Of a DNA stretch of 8,663 nucleotides, positions 1 to 5,768 are shown in pieces; the first letter of the stretch is position 1; every line of letters starts with the position of its first letter. This DNA comes from Clostridia bacterium (lineage in GTDB: Bacteria; Bacillota; Clostridia; Christensenellales; HGM11417): positions 1 through 8,663 of the forward strand of contig JAFQWR010000011.1 of the NCBI GenBank assembly GCA_017407365.1, read 5' to 3'. Below the pieces are notes generated by a model. The model had not been told where the DNA came from, searched no databases, and saw only the letters and a list, made by a program, of their open reading frames with translations. The position numbers were made by a program, and so were the translations under genes.

Positions 1-1428
1 GGGTGCAGACTTGGGCAGGAAGGGCATCAGCAGGATTGCAGAGATACGGAGCGTTTCTGCCAAGTTATACAGAACGGTATCCAGACGCGCCTTTTTGGCA
101 GGGTCCTTGCTGAGAAGCCAGGGGGTGGTTTCGTCAATGTATTTGTTGGCGCGAGAGATCAGACGGAAGATCGCCGCAAGCGCGTTGGGGACGTCTAAGG
201 CGTCTAATTTCGCCGTAACCTCTGCCTTTGCACGGGAGAGCAGGCTGATCAGATCCTCGTCTAATTCCTGCTCCTCGCCCTTCGCGGGGATGATTCCGCC
301 GTTGTACTGCGCAATCATCGAAACGGTGCGCGAAAGCAGGTTGCCGAGATCGTTGCAAAGGTCGCTGTTGATGCGCGTGAGCAACGCCTCGTTGGTGAAG
401 GTGCCGTCTGCGCCGAAGGGAATTTCCCTCAGCAGATAGTAGCGCACAGCGTCACTGCCGTAGCGATCCACCAAAATGAAGGGATCTACAACGTCCTTCT
501 TCACATTTTCCGTTTTGGACTTAGAGAGCTTATCTCCACCCATTAAAAGCCAGCCGTGGCCGTATACCTTTTTGGGAAGAGGGAGCCCCAGCGCCATTAA
601 AATAGCGGGCCAGATGATGGTATGGAAGCGAATGATTTCCTTTGCGGTCATGTGCAGGTCAGCGGGCCAATAGCGACGGAAGAGCGCATTTTCCTTGGTG
701 CCGTAGCCAAGCGCAGAGATGTAGTTGGAAAGTGCATCGATCCATACGTATACGGTATGCTTTTTGTCGAACGATACGGGAATGCCCCACTTGCACGAGG
801 TGCGGGATACGCAAAGATCGCTCAGCCCCGGCTTTAAGAAGTTGTTGATCATCTCGTTGACACGGGTTTTGGGTTGCAGGAATTCGGGGTTTTCCTCCAG
901 ATGCTTCAAGATGGCATCCTGATACTTGGAAAGACGGAAGAAATACGCCTCCTCCTTGGCAAGCTCAACCGGTCTGCCGCAATCGGGGCATTTGCCGCCC
1001 TCTGCCTGTGTTTCCGTCCAGAAGGACTCACAGGGCGTGCAGTACCAGCCGGTGTATTCTGCCTTGTAAATATCGCCGTTATCGTATAATTGCTTAAAGA
1101 TTTTCTGCACCGTTTTTACGTGCTCGGGGTCGGTGGTGCGGATAAATTTATCGTAGGTGACGTCGAGCAGGCGCCATAAATCCTGCAAATTGCCTGCGAG
1201 GTTATCAACATACGCCTGGGGCGTAACACCTGCCTTCTCTGCCGCCTTTTCAATCTTCTGACCGTGCTCGTCCGTACCCGTTAAAAAGAATACATCCTTA
1301 CCCTCCATGCGCTGAAAACGGGCAAGAGCATCGCAGATGACCGTGGTATAGCAATGCCCTACGTGCCAATTGCCCGAGGGGTAGTAGATGGGGGTGGTGA
1401 TATAATAGGGAGTACGATTGTCTTTCAT
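1..1428 (-). CDS. metG: Methionyl-tRNA synthetase, N-terminal 476 codons (3' end outside window)
   Basis: This class I aminoacyl-tRNA synthetase charges tRNA-Met with methionine in the cytoplasm. The minus-strand frame is open from ATG at 1428 to the window edge. Visible landmarks are the HIGH-type signature H22-V-G-H25, the motif GTDEHG at about residues 51-56, and a single zinc knuckle (C130-x2-C133 and C147-x2-C150) as in the Thermus/Bacillus type. The adenylate-loop motif K300-L-S-K-S304 is followed by the start of the anticodon-binding helical domain. The motif is KLSKS rather than KMSKS, a common variant. The chosen ATG is preceded by a purine-rich AGGAAGGG six bases upstream and by a good promoter at 1483-1511, so metG is transcribed separately from the operon upstream of it. 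The remaining C-terminal part, including any tRNA-binding appendix, lies outside the window. Identity is very secure. Confidence 0.97.
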   Translation of the reverse strand, partial: MKDNRTPYYITTPIYYPSGNWHVGHCYTTVICDALARFQRMEGKDVFFLTGTDEHGQKIEKAAEKAGVTPQAYVDNLAGNLQDLWRLLDVTYDKFIRTTDPEHVKTVQKIFKQLYDNGDIYKAEYTGWYCTPCESFWTETQAEGGKCPDCGRPVELAKEEAYFFRLSKYQDAILKHLEENPEFLQPKTRVNEMINNFLKPGLSDLCVSRTSCKWGIPVSFDKKHTVYVWIDALSNYISALGYGTKENALFRRYWPADLHMTAKEIIRFHTIIWPAILMALGLPLPKKVYGHGWLLMGGDKLSKSKTENVKKDVVDPFILVDRYGSDAVRYYLLREIPFGADGTFTNEALLTRINSDLCNDLGNLLSRTVSMIAQYNGGIIPAKGEEQELDEDLISLLSRAKAEVTAKLDALDVPNALAAIFRLISRANKYIDETTPWLLSKDPAKKARLDTVLYNLAETLRISAILLMPFLPKSAP

Positions 1429-1482
1429 AGAATACCCTTCCTGTTTGCGTTTCTTTTCAGGTTTCTTTTTTACCTTCTTATT

Positions 1483-1511
1483 AGTATAGCATAATTTTTT
1501 CAAAATAGCAA
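1483..1511 (-). promoter_or_regulatory. Predicted sigma-A promoter of metG
   Basis: On the minus strand, a -35 box TTGCTA (1506-1511) is separated by exactly 17 bp from a -10 box TATACT (1483-1488). A TG one base upstream of the -10 box makes it an extended -10. Transcription would start near 1476, giving a leader of about 50 nt before the metG ATG. The leader is pyrimidine- and A-rich with no T-box elements, so ordinary constitutive expression is likely. Confidence 0.7.
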
Positions 1512-1657
1512 CGAATAAAGGGAAAAACCCGCAAATGAAAGTGAAAAATGCGGAAGAAGAGCAACAAATACAATGGGGTTTCGCGCCGGAAGCAAATAAC
1601 TTTCTTTATTCGGCGACCTCTTTTGCCTTATGCACATATGCGCAATAGCAGCGAATA
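1504..1657. repeat. Direct repeat pair AATAGCARCGAATA upstream of metG
   Basis: AATAGCAACGAATA at 1504-1517 and AATAGCAGCGAATA at 1644-1657 match in 13 of 14 positions in the same orientation, 140 bp apart. The first copy overlaps the metG -35 box. The second abuts a near-palindrome, TGCACATATGCGCA, at 1631-1644. A function as a regulator site is only a guess, and chance or an old duplication is possible. The rest of 1512-1668 holds no convincing gene. Confidence 0.35.
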
Positions 1658-1668
1658 CAAAAATACGC

Positions 1669-1700
1669 AAAAAAAAGAGAGTGCGATAGGCACTCTCTTT
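1669..1700 (-). terminator. Rho-independent terminator of the prepilin/lipoprotein operon
   Basis: On the minus strand an 8-bp stem GAGAGTGC/GCACTCTC (1690-1697 with 1677-1684) encloses a 5-nt loop and can be extended by three A-T pairs. It is followed directly by an 8-nt U tract (complement of 1669-1676). It lies about 20 bp beyond the lipoprotein stop codon and ends the operon before the metG promoter. Confidence 0.9.
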
Positions 1701-1719
1701 CAGAGGTTGGTTCAGAAAA

Positions 1720-3414
1720 TTATGCTTCTAACGTATATTCAAATGTCGATGTAGCAAGGACAGAGCCATCGGCGCCGTATGCATACACACTGACATAAAC
1801 GGAAGCTTTCGCTACAGGGTAACCGATGCAGCAGATCTCACCCTTTACAGGAATGCCGGGAAGCGTGATAGTTGCCTTGCCCTCCCATTTTGCATCTCCT
1901 GCCGTAAAGTAAGCCTCATAGCCCTCCATCTGACGGCATTCATAATCTTCGGTATCTTCACCGCAACGAGCAAAGATCATTGCATACTTGGGCATCGTAA
2001 TCTCAGAAGCCGCTGCAACCTTTTCCTGGCTTACCAGCGTAAAGCCCGCACCAAAGCCTTTTTTCTCGGCAGAGGTTTGCGTGCCGGCATATACGTAAGT
2101 AGTAACAACGTAGCTTTCGGCATTGTTTACGGATGCAACCGAAAGAACACCGTCCTTCCATTCCATATCAATTGCAACAATGCTCTTAATTGCATTATTA
2201 TCGTTATCGATCCAGGTGTTGTAGTCAACATCCTGCGCAGGAACAAAAAGCTCACCGCTATTTTCATAATTGCCAACGATATTGATTTTCGTATTCTCTA
2301 TTACACCAACATTGCTTTCACCACCGATTACTGCACCTATCTTAATACCTTTATCCCTAAAAGCATTACTTGCAATAATCGTTCCGCTGTTCGTAACGTT
2401 ATTCAGGGTATACGTGCCACTGTTACAGCCGTTACCAATCATTCCGCCAATACAGAAGGCACCGGAAATATCACCGGAGTTTTCACTGTTTTCGATCACA
2501 ACAGTTGTTCCGCTGGTGGTACCAACAAAGCCACCTGCGCCGTTACCCTGACCTTTAACATCAGCAACGTTGGAGCAGTTTTTAATCGTAATTGCACCAA
2601 CACGGCCGTTACCGATAAGACCACCAACGTTAGAGGATGCAATGGCATAAGAATTGCCGCGGGTGTTTACATTATCAAACGTGAATGAAACATTTTGGTC
2701 TTTGCTGCCCCATGCAAGAATACCAACGTATTTACCGTCAGAGCGATCTACCGAGCAATTGAACAGGGTAAGATCCTTAGCGGTAAAGTTACCTAACTGA
2801 TAGAAGATACCGTTGATTTGTTCGTTGCTCTTGCCCTCTACCGCATAAGCTGCAGTATTACGGAAGTTTGCAATCTGGAAGCCGTTGCCATCGAGCGTAC
2901 CTGCAAACGTGGTACCTGCTACAGCGGCATTATACGCAGCCATATCAACGCCTGCAAAGTCGAGGTTGTTTTCTAAGCGGTAGTATTTGTATGCGCCCTG
3001 ATTATCCTTGATTGCCTGCATCAGGTCGGAAGCGGTGTACAGCTGATAAGGATCGAGCATGGTGCCGCTGCCGTATTGCAAACCGTCGGTTACCGTGTAT
3101 TCGAAGGTGAACGACAAGATCTTGGAGCTGGAATACTGATAGCTGACCTTTGCCTCAAACTTACCAACGTTTTCGGTACTGAAGCCGGAAACCGTCAGCA
3201 GTTCATCCTCACCATAGGTAATCACCTTTGTGGTTGCCTCGTTTTCAATCAGCTTTACGCTGAAGGAAGGCATCGATTCGCCTACGTAGTAGGTGGTTTT
3301 GGGGAGCTCGTCGATCTGAATGCTTGCTTCCACCACTTCCAGCTGTAAGCAGCCGGTCATGGCAAAGATCATAATCGCAGCCAGAGCGAAACAGAGTGCG
3401 AGTTTCTTTTTCAT
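1720..3414 (-). CDS. Lipoprotein with Ig-like domain and GLUG-type beta-repeats
   Basis: A predicted membrane-anchored surface protein of unknown specific function. A positively charged start (MKKK), a hydrophobic stretch (5-19) and a lipobox-like M-T-G-C22 indicate lipidation at Cys22 by the lipoprotein pathway. Residues about 32-109 look like a bacterial Ig-like (Big_3-type) domain. A transition motif, GSGTMLDPYQLYT, follows at about 115-127 and is typical of the entry into GLUG/beta-helix regions. Residues about 170-365 carry FAGTLDGNGFQIANF and at least three roughly 29-residue repeats with GGLIG, GGFVG or GGMIG cores (264, 294, 323) and NxxNxG strands. The last 200 residues are unassigned and contain four cysteines. 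The start is fixed by an AGGAGG site nine bases upstream. It is the second gene of an operon, 20 bp after the prepilin-like gene, so a shared surface role is inferred. GLUG-type repeats are known from secreted and adhesin-like proteins; binding is not shown here. Confidence 0.88.
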   Translation of the reverse strand: MKKKLALCFALAAIMIFAMTGCLQLEVVEASIQIDELPKTTYYVGESMPSFSVKLIENEATTKVITYGEDELLTVSGFSTENVGKFEAKVSYQYSSSKILSFTFEYTVTDGLQYGSGTMLDPYQLYTASDLMQAIKDNQGAYKYYRLENNLDFAGVDMAAYNAAVAGTTFAGTLDGNGFQIANFRNTAAYAVEGKSNEQINGIFYQLGNFTAKDLTLFNCSVDRSDGKYVGILAWGSKDQNVSFTFDNVNTRGNSYAIASSNVGGLIGNGRVGAITIKNCSNVADVKGQGNGAGGFVGTTSGTTVVIENSENSGDISGAFCIGGMIGNGCNSGTYTLNNVTNSGTIIASNAFRDKGIKIGAVIGGESNVGVIENTKINIVGNYENSGELFVPAQDVDYNTWIDNDNNAIKSIVAIDMEWKDGVLSVASVNNAESYVVTTYVYAGTQTSAEKKGFGAGFTLVSQEKVAAASEITMPKYAMIFARCGEDTEDYECRQMEGYEAYFTAGDAKWEGKATITLPGIPVKGEICCIGYPVAKASVYVSVYAYGADGSVLATSTFEYTLEA

Positions 3415-3434
3415 AAAATAGGTCCTCCTATTGA

Positions 3435-5177
3435 TTATTTTTCACCGTACTGAACGAAGATAACGGTATCTCCGACCTTAACGGTAATTTTACTGATGGC
3501 AACCGAGAAGCCGCTCTCGTTGGAATAATCCTTCGTGTAGTCGTAGGTTTCGCCGATCAGGGCACTAAGATCGAAAATGAAATCCTCTTTGTGATCTCCC
3601 GTGCCTGCGATAAGCTCTTTCTGATAGGACTTGCTTTGCGCGCCGTTGTTATTCCAGCTGACGGTGAAATCTGCATACACCTTCATACCTGCAAGATTCG
3701 CAAACTCGTAACCGTATACAGGATTGCGGACAGCAACGATCGCGCGCTGATCGACATTTGCTAAAATATCGTCTGCAGAAAGCATACCAACCGTGCTGTC
3801 TACCCAAGCAGCAACACGGGTAAAGTAGCCGATGCGCTGCATACGGTAGACGTGATCTCCGTAGCTTGCCGCACCAACAATCTCTACTACGTTGCCGGTG
3901 ATGGCGTTTTGTGCGAAGGTGAGGTTAAACCGCGCAAGTGCCTCCTCGCTTTGGATAGCGTTGAGATCGCCAAAGAAGAATTGGTTTTCTTCAATGATCT
4001 TGCCGTCAATTCCACCCTTCAGATCGAAACGGGGAACAAGATATTGCGCACAGATATTCGCTTGATCAAGATTATCTCTAATCAATTTGCTTTCCAGGCT
4101 TTCCTCTGCAACAAGCGTAGTGGCGGTGGTTACCGTAACGTTGGATTTTCCGTTTTCTGTATTAAAATAGTGACGGATCTGCGCATTGCTACCGGTATAG
4201 TAATCGGAAAGCACGAGCGTCTGATATAAGCTGCCATCTAAATCTGTGAAATCGATCTCGATGCCGTCTGCCAGGCTACCCGCTACAAACTGATTGGCTC
4301 TTGCCGCCTTGATACGGGTGTTGGAAAGCTTGGTAAACGCGCCTGCCTGCACGCTCAATACGCTGGCAGGAACCTCTACCAGACTACCAACCTGTATGTT
4401 GCTTACGGGAAGATCGCACTTGGGAACGGTATGAAGCTGATCCATAAAAATCATGTGCTTCGCCGTTATGCTGGATGCCTCGGGGCTGATAGCAGTATAG
4501 AAGCCATCCTCATCCACGTAAATGGACTTTGCAGGCGAGAAGTTTGCAAGACTTGCCTGCAATGCGGTGTAGGGGAATGCCGCAAGGGCTGCCTCCTGCT
4601 GTTCCTCGTAAATTGCCGTCATTTTTGCAACCGTCTGATCCTGTGTGGGATTGCCTTCCAAGCTATTCTTCGCTACCGTTACAAGATTACGGTAGACTTC
4701 GATTGCATTACCCAATGCATTTTGAGTGGTATCAATATACAAATAGCTGGGACGGGTGGGAGAAAGCGCCTCGATACGGTTTGCCGTATACTCCGTTCCT
4801 TCACCGTCTGCGTAGGCTACCATGCCTGCGCTACCGATTCTTTCACCAAACGCCTCATCTGCCGTGAGAAGCTCCACCTTATTGGTAGCACGATCGTACC
4901 AGAAGCTATACTCCTTAGCACGGGCAGAAAGTGTGTAGCCCTCTGCCAATAAAATACGCTGAACCTCTGCTGCCTCGTAATAGGACACATCATCGAGGAC
5001 ACGTTTTGTAGCAAGAGTGGTATTCATCTGCTTAAGCTCTGCACGATCGCCTGCAAGGTTTGCTTTGTCGATAACACCCGCAAAGGTAGGAATCAGAACA
5101 GCCGCAAGCACACCGATGATGGCGATTACAATGATCAGCTCAACCAGTGTAAAGCCTTTCTTTTTTGCTCGTTTCAT
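3435..5177 (-). CDS. Large prepilin-like protein with type IV pilin N-terminus (580 aa)
   Basis: A prepilin-type leader (MKRAKKKG) is followed by F9-T-L-V-E13 and a long hydrophobic helix (residues 9-30). This is the class III signal processed by prepilin peptidase between G8 and F9, with Glu at mature position 5. The N-terminal helix continues as an amphipathic segment to about residue 55. A short region with FWYDRATNKVELL (about 92-104) resembles the small pilin/pseudopilin head seen in Gram-positive prepilins. The remaining 450 or so residues match no family I recognise. At 580 residues it is three to four times longer than typical type IV pilins (about 130-180), suggesting a tip or minor-pilin role or a surface protein using the pilin export route. 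The start is supported by GGAGGT five bases upstream. It leads the operon with the lipoprotein. No pilus ATPase, platform or peptidase gene is nearby. Confidence 0.88.
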   Translation of the reverse strand: MKRAKKKGFTLVELIIVIAIIGVLAAVLIPTFAGVIDKANLAGDRAELKQMNTTLATKRVLDDVSYYEAAEVQRILLAEGYTLSARAKEYSFWYDRATNKVELLTADEAFGERIGSAGMVAYADGEGTEYTANRIEALSPTRPSYLYIDTTQNALGNAIEVYRNLVTVAKNSLEGNPTQDQTVAKMTAIYEEQQEAALAAFPYTALQASLANFSPAKSIYVDEDGFYTAISPEASSITAKHMIFMDQLHTVPKCDLPVSNIQVGSLVEVPASVLSVQAGAFTKLSNTRIKAARANQFVAGSLADGIEIDFTDLDGSLYQTLVLSDYYTGSNAQIRHYFNTENGKSNVTVTTATTLVAEESLESKLIRDNLDQANICAQYLVPRFDLKGGIDGKIIEENQFFFGDLNAIQSEEALARFNLTFAQNAITGNVVEIVGAASYGDHVYRMQRIGYFTRVAAWVDSTVGMLSADDILANVDQRAIVAVRNPVYGYEFANLAGMKVYADFTVSWNNNGAQSKSYQKELIAGTGDHKEDFIFDLSALIGETYDYTKDYSNESGFSVAISKITVKVGDTVIFVQYGEK

Positions 5178-5236
5178 TTTTTACCTCCGTTTATTATTTA
5201 CAGATAATCATCTGTTCAATTATCACCTTTTTCACC

Positions 5237-5254
5237 TTTACATATATAAGATGT
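5237..5254 (+). repeat. Left arm of 18-bp inverted repeat bounding a 234-bp segment
   Basis: TTTACATATATAAGATGT here matches the reverse complement of 5453-5470 in 17 of 18 positions. This arm is also a dyad in itself: TTACAT at 5238-5243 and ATGTAA at 5251-5256, with a 7-bp centre, so it could be a protein-binding site. In a minus-strand transcript the two arms could pair over long range and close the whole leader segment. Confidence 0.75.
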
Positions 5255-5267
5255 AAGGCTTTGCGAT

Positions 5268-5299
5268 AAAAAAGCATGAGGGGATAGCTCTCAGTATGC
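5268..5299 (-). terminator. Candidate intrinsic terminator in the prepilin leader, mutually exclusive with an upstream hairpin
   Basis: On the minus strand GCATACTGAG (5299-5290) can pair with CTCATGC (5280-5274) as two short helices (GCA/TGC plus TGAG/CTCA) with a 3-nt bulge and a 9-nt loop. Six U residues follow (complement of 5268-5273). It lies about 90 nt before the prepilin ATG, inside its probable leader. The stem is only 7 bp, so terminator strength is moderate. Its 5' strand is also used by the stronger 5282-5331 hairpin. Confidence 0.5.
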
Positions 5300-5331
5300 C
5301 TTTCCTCTTTTTTATACTGAAGAGTTTATCC
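5282..5331 (-). promoter_or_regulatory. 50-nt hairpin, candidate antiterminator of the prepilin leader
   Basis: On the minus strand GGATA, then AA, then CTCTTCAGTAT (5331-5314) pairs with ATACTGAGAG, then C, then TATCC (5297-5282). This gives 15 bp with one bulged U, a small internal loop and a 16-nt purine-rich loop. Forming it removes ATACTGAG from the adjacent terminator stem, the usual layout of an attenuator or riboswitch expression platform. The controlling signal is not identified. Confidence 0.5.
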
Positions 5332-5393
5332 TTCAATTCGCGAAAACCTTAGGAGCATACAGCCCTCTAATATATATACACCTGGGCGATATG

Positions 5394-5448
5394 TTTTATT
5401 GGTAAAATTCAAAAAAAAGATGATCTTTTTATTTTTTAGCCAATAAAA
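5394..5448. repeat. Long AT-rich palindrome
   Basis: TTTTATTGG (5394-5402) and CCAATAAAA (5440-5448) are perfect 9-bp inverted repeats. They share a centre with a perfect inner palindrome, AAAAAGAT-g-ATCTTTTT (5414-5430). The intervening arms are A/T-rich and pair imperfectly, so the whole 55 bp could form one long hairpin in RNA or a cruciform in DNA. Function unknown. Confidence 0.7.
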
Positions 5449-5452
5449 AACG

Positions 5453-5470
5453 ACATCTTATATATGTTAA
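5453..5470 (-). repeat. Right arm of 18-bp inverted repeat bounding a 234-bp segment
   Basis: The minus strand reads TTAACATATATAAGATGT, differing from the left arm (5237-5254) at one position. No target-site duplication is visible outside the two arms, and the enclosed segment encodes no protein. Confidence 0.75.
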
Positions 5471-5475
5471 GACGC

Positions 5476-5517
5476 AAAAAAAGCAGAGGGAAAACCGCTC
5501 TGCCTTTTATTTTTTTC
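5476..5517. terminator. Bidirectional-looking terminator hairpin in the intergenic region
   Basis: GCAGAG (5483-5488) pairs with CTCTGC (5498-5503), helped by inner GG/CC pairs (5489-5490 with 5495-5496) around an AAAA loop. On the minus strand seven U residues follow (complement of 5476-5482); on the plus strand a T-rich tail follows (5504-5517). No gene in the window reads into it from either side, so it may end a small RNA or a leader transcript coming from the right. Confidence 0.65.
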
Positions 5518-5547
5518 TGCAAAAACAAATACATCCTCTGCTTTTTT
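5477..5547. repeat. 13-bp inverted repeat overlapping the intergenic terminator
   Basis: AAAAAAGCAGAGG (5477-5489) is the exact reverse complement of CCTCTGCTTTTTT (5535-5547). In a minus-strand RNA the right copy could pair with the 3' strand of the terminator at 5476-5517 in place of its local partner, so two alternative folds are possible. Confidence 0.6.
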
Positions 5548-5590
5548 CAAAAAAATTCTGACGATTCCCCTATTTACACAAACAGAAGAG

Positions 5591-5620
5591 ATAATTACAG
5601 CACATTTACGCCCTTGACAA
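5591..5620 (-). promoter_or_regulatory. Candidate minus-strand promoter for the prepilin leader
   Basis: On the minus strand TTGTCA (5615-5620) is followed after 18 bp by AATTAT (5591-5596), with TG one base upstream of the -10 box. The start would be near 5584, giving either an RNA of about 108 nt ending at the 5476 terminator or a leader of about 400 nt to the prepilin ATG. The -10 box matches consensus at only 4 of 6 positions; I saw no better promoter for the operon. Confidence 0.3.
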
Positions 5621-5706
5621 CTATCGTATAACCGACCGTTTGTATATGCAGAATACATCTCCGGTTAGCAGGCAAATACCCACTTAAGAAATAAAAGGGG
5701 AAAATC

Positions 5707-5735
5707 TTGACAGCGATACGCAAAAATGATACAAT
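5707..5735 (+). promoter_or_regulatory. Predicted sigma-A promoter of ung
   Basis: A perfect -35 box TTGACA (5707-5712), a 17-bp spacer and TACAAT (5730-5735) with an extended TG at 5727-5728. Transcription should start near 5742, leaving a leader of about 27 nt. This makes ung a stand-alone unit with a strong basal promoter. Confidence 0.88.
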
Positions 5736-5768
5736 ATAATTACGCTTTGTTATTCGGGGGTACTTTCT

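Larger units (their letters stand above)
5178..5768. other. Structured 590-bp AT-rich intergenic region between prepilin gene and ung
   Basis: No convincing protein-coding gene lies here. A minus-strand frame starting at 5658 reads through a terminator and has no usable ribosome site. Instead the stretch carries several nested inverted repeats, two U-tailed hairpins facing the prepilin gene, and the ung promoter at its right end; each is listed separately. The density of base-pairing potential suggests a regulatory leader or small RNA on the minus strand. I could not match it to a known riboswitch class by eye. Confidence 0.6.

Noticed and set aside
1548..1754. 68-codon plus-strand reading frame between metG and the lipoprotein gene
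   Set aside because: It overlaps the operon terminator and the antisense 3' end of the lipoprotein gene, lacks a ribosome site, and its composition simply reflects A-rich DNA.
2077..2688. 203-codon plus-strand frame inside the lipoprotein gene
   Set aside because: It is the antisense shadow of a strongly supported gene; its Asn/Thr/Ile-rich content mirrors the repeat coding strand.
4431..4952. 173-codon plus-strand frame inside the prepilin gene
   Set aside because: Antisense shadow with Cys- and Arg-rich content and no ribosome site.
5257..5264. GCAAAGCC on the minus strand, reminiscent of the cyclic di-GMP-I riboswitch core, upstream of a pilin gene
   Set aside because: The partner elements are missing: there is no GGCAAACC before a tetraloop stem and no GGGACGC before the motif, and the motif follows a U tract. 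It is probably a chance match.
5286..5297. CTGAGAG on the minus strand, similar to part of the TPP riboswitch
   Set aside because: No upstream GGGGTGC and no downstream CCTGATC/GGATAATGCC elements; the sequence is better explained by the hairpin at 5282-5331.
5614..5619. Second plus-strand TTGACA upstream of ung
   Set aside because: No acceptable -10 box lies 16-18 bp downstream; the promoter at 5707-5735 is far better.
5467..5658. 63-codon minus-strand reading frame
   Set aside because: It crosses the terminator at 5476-5517, has no ribosome site and shows no protein-like pattern.
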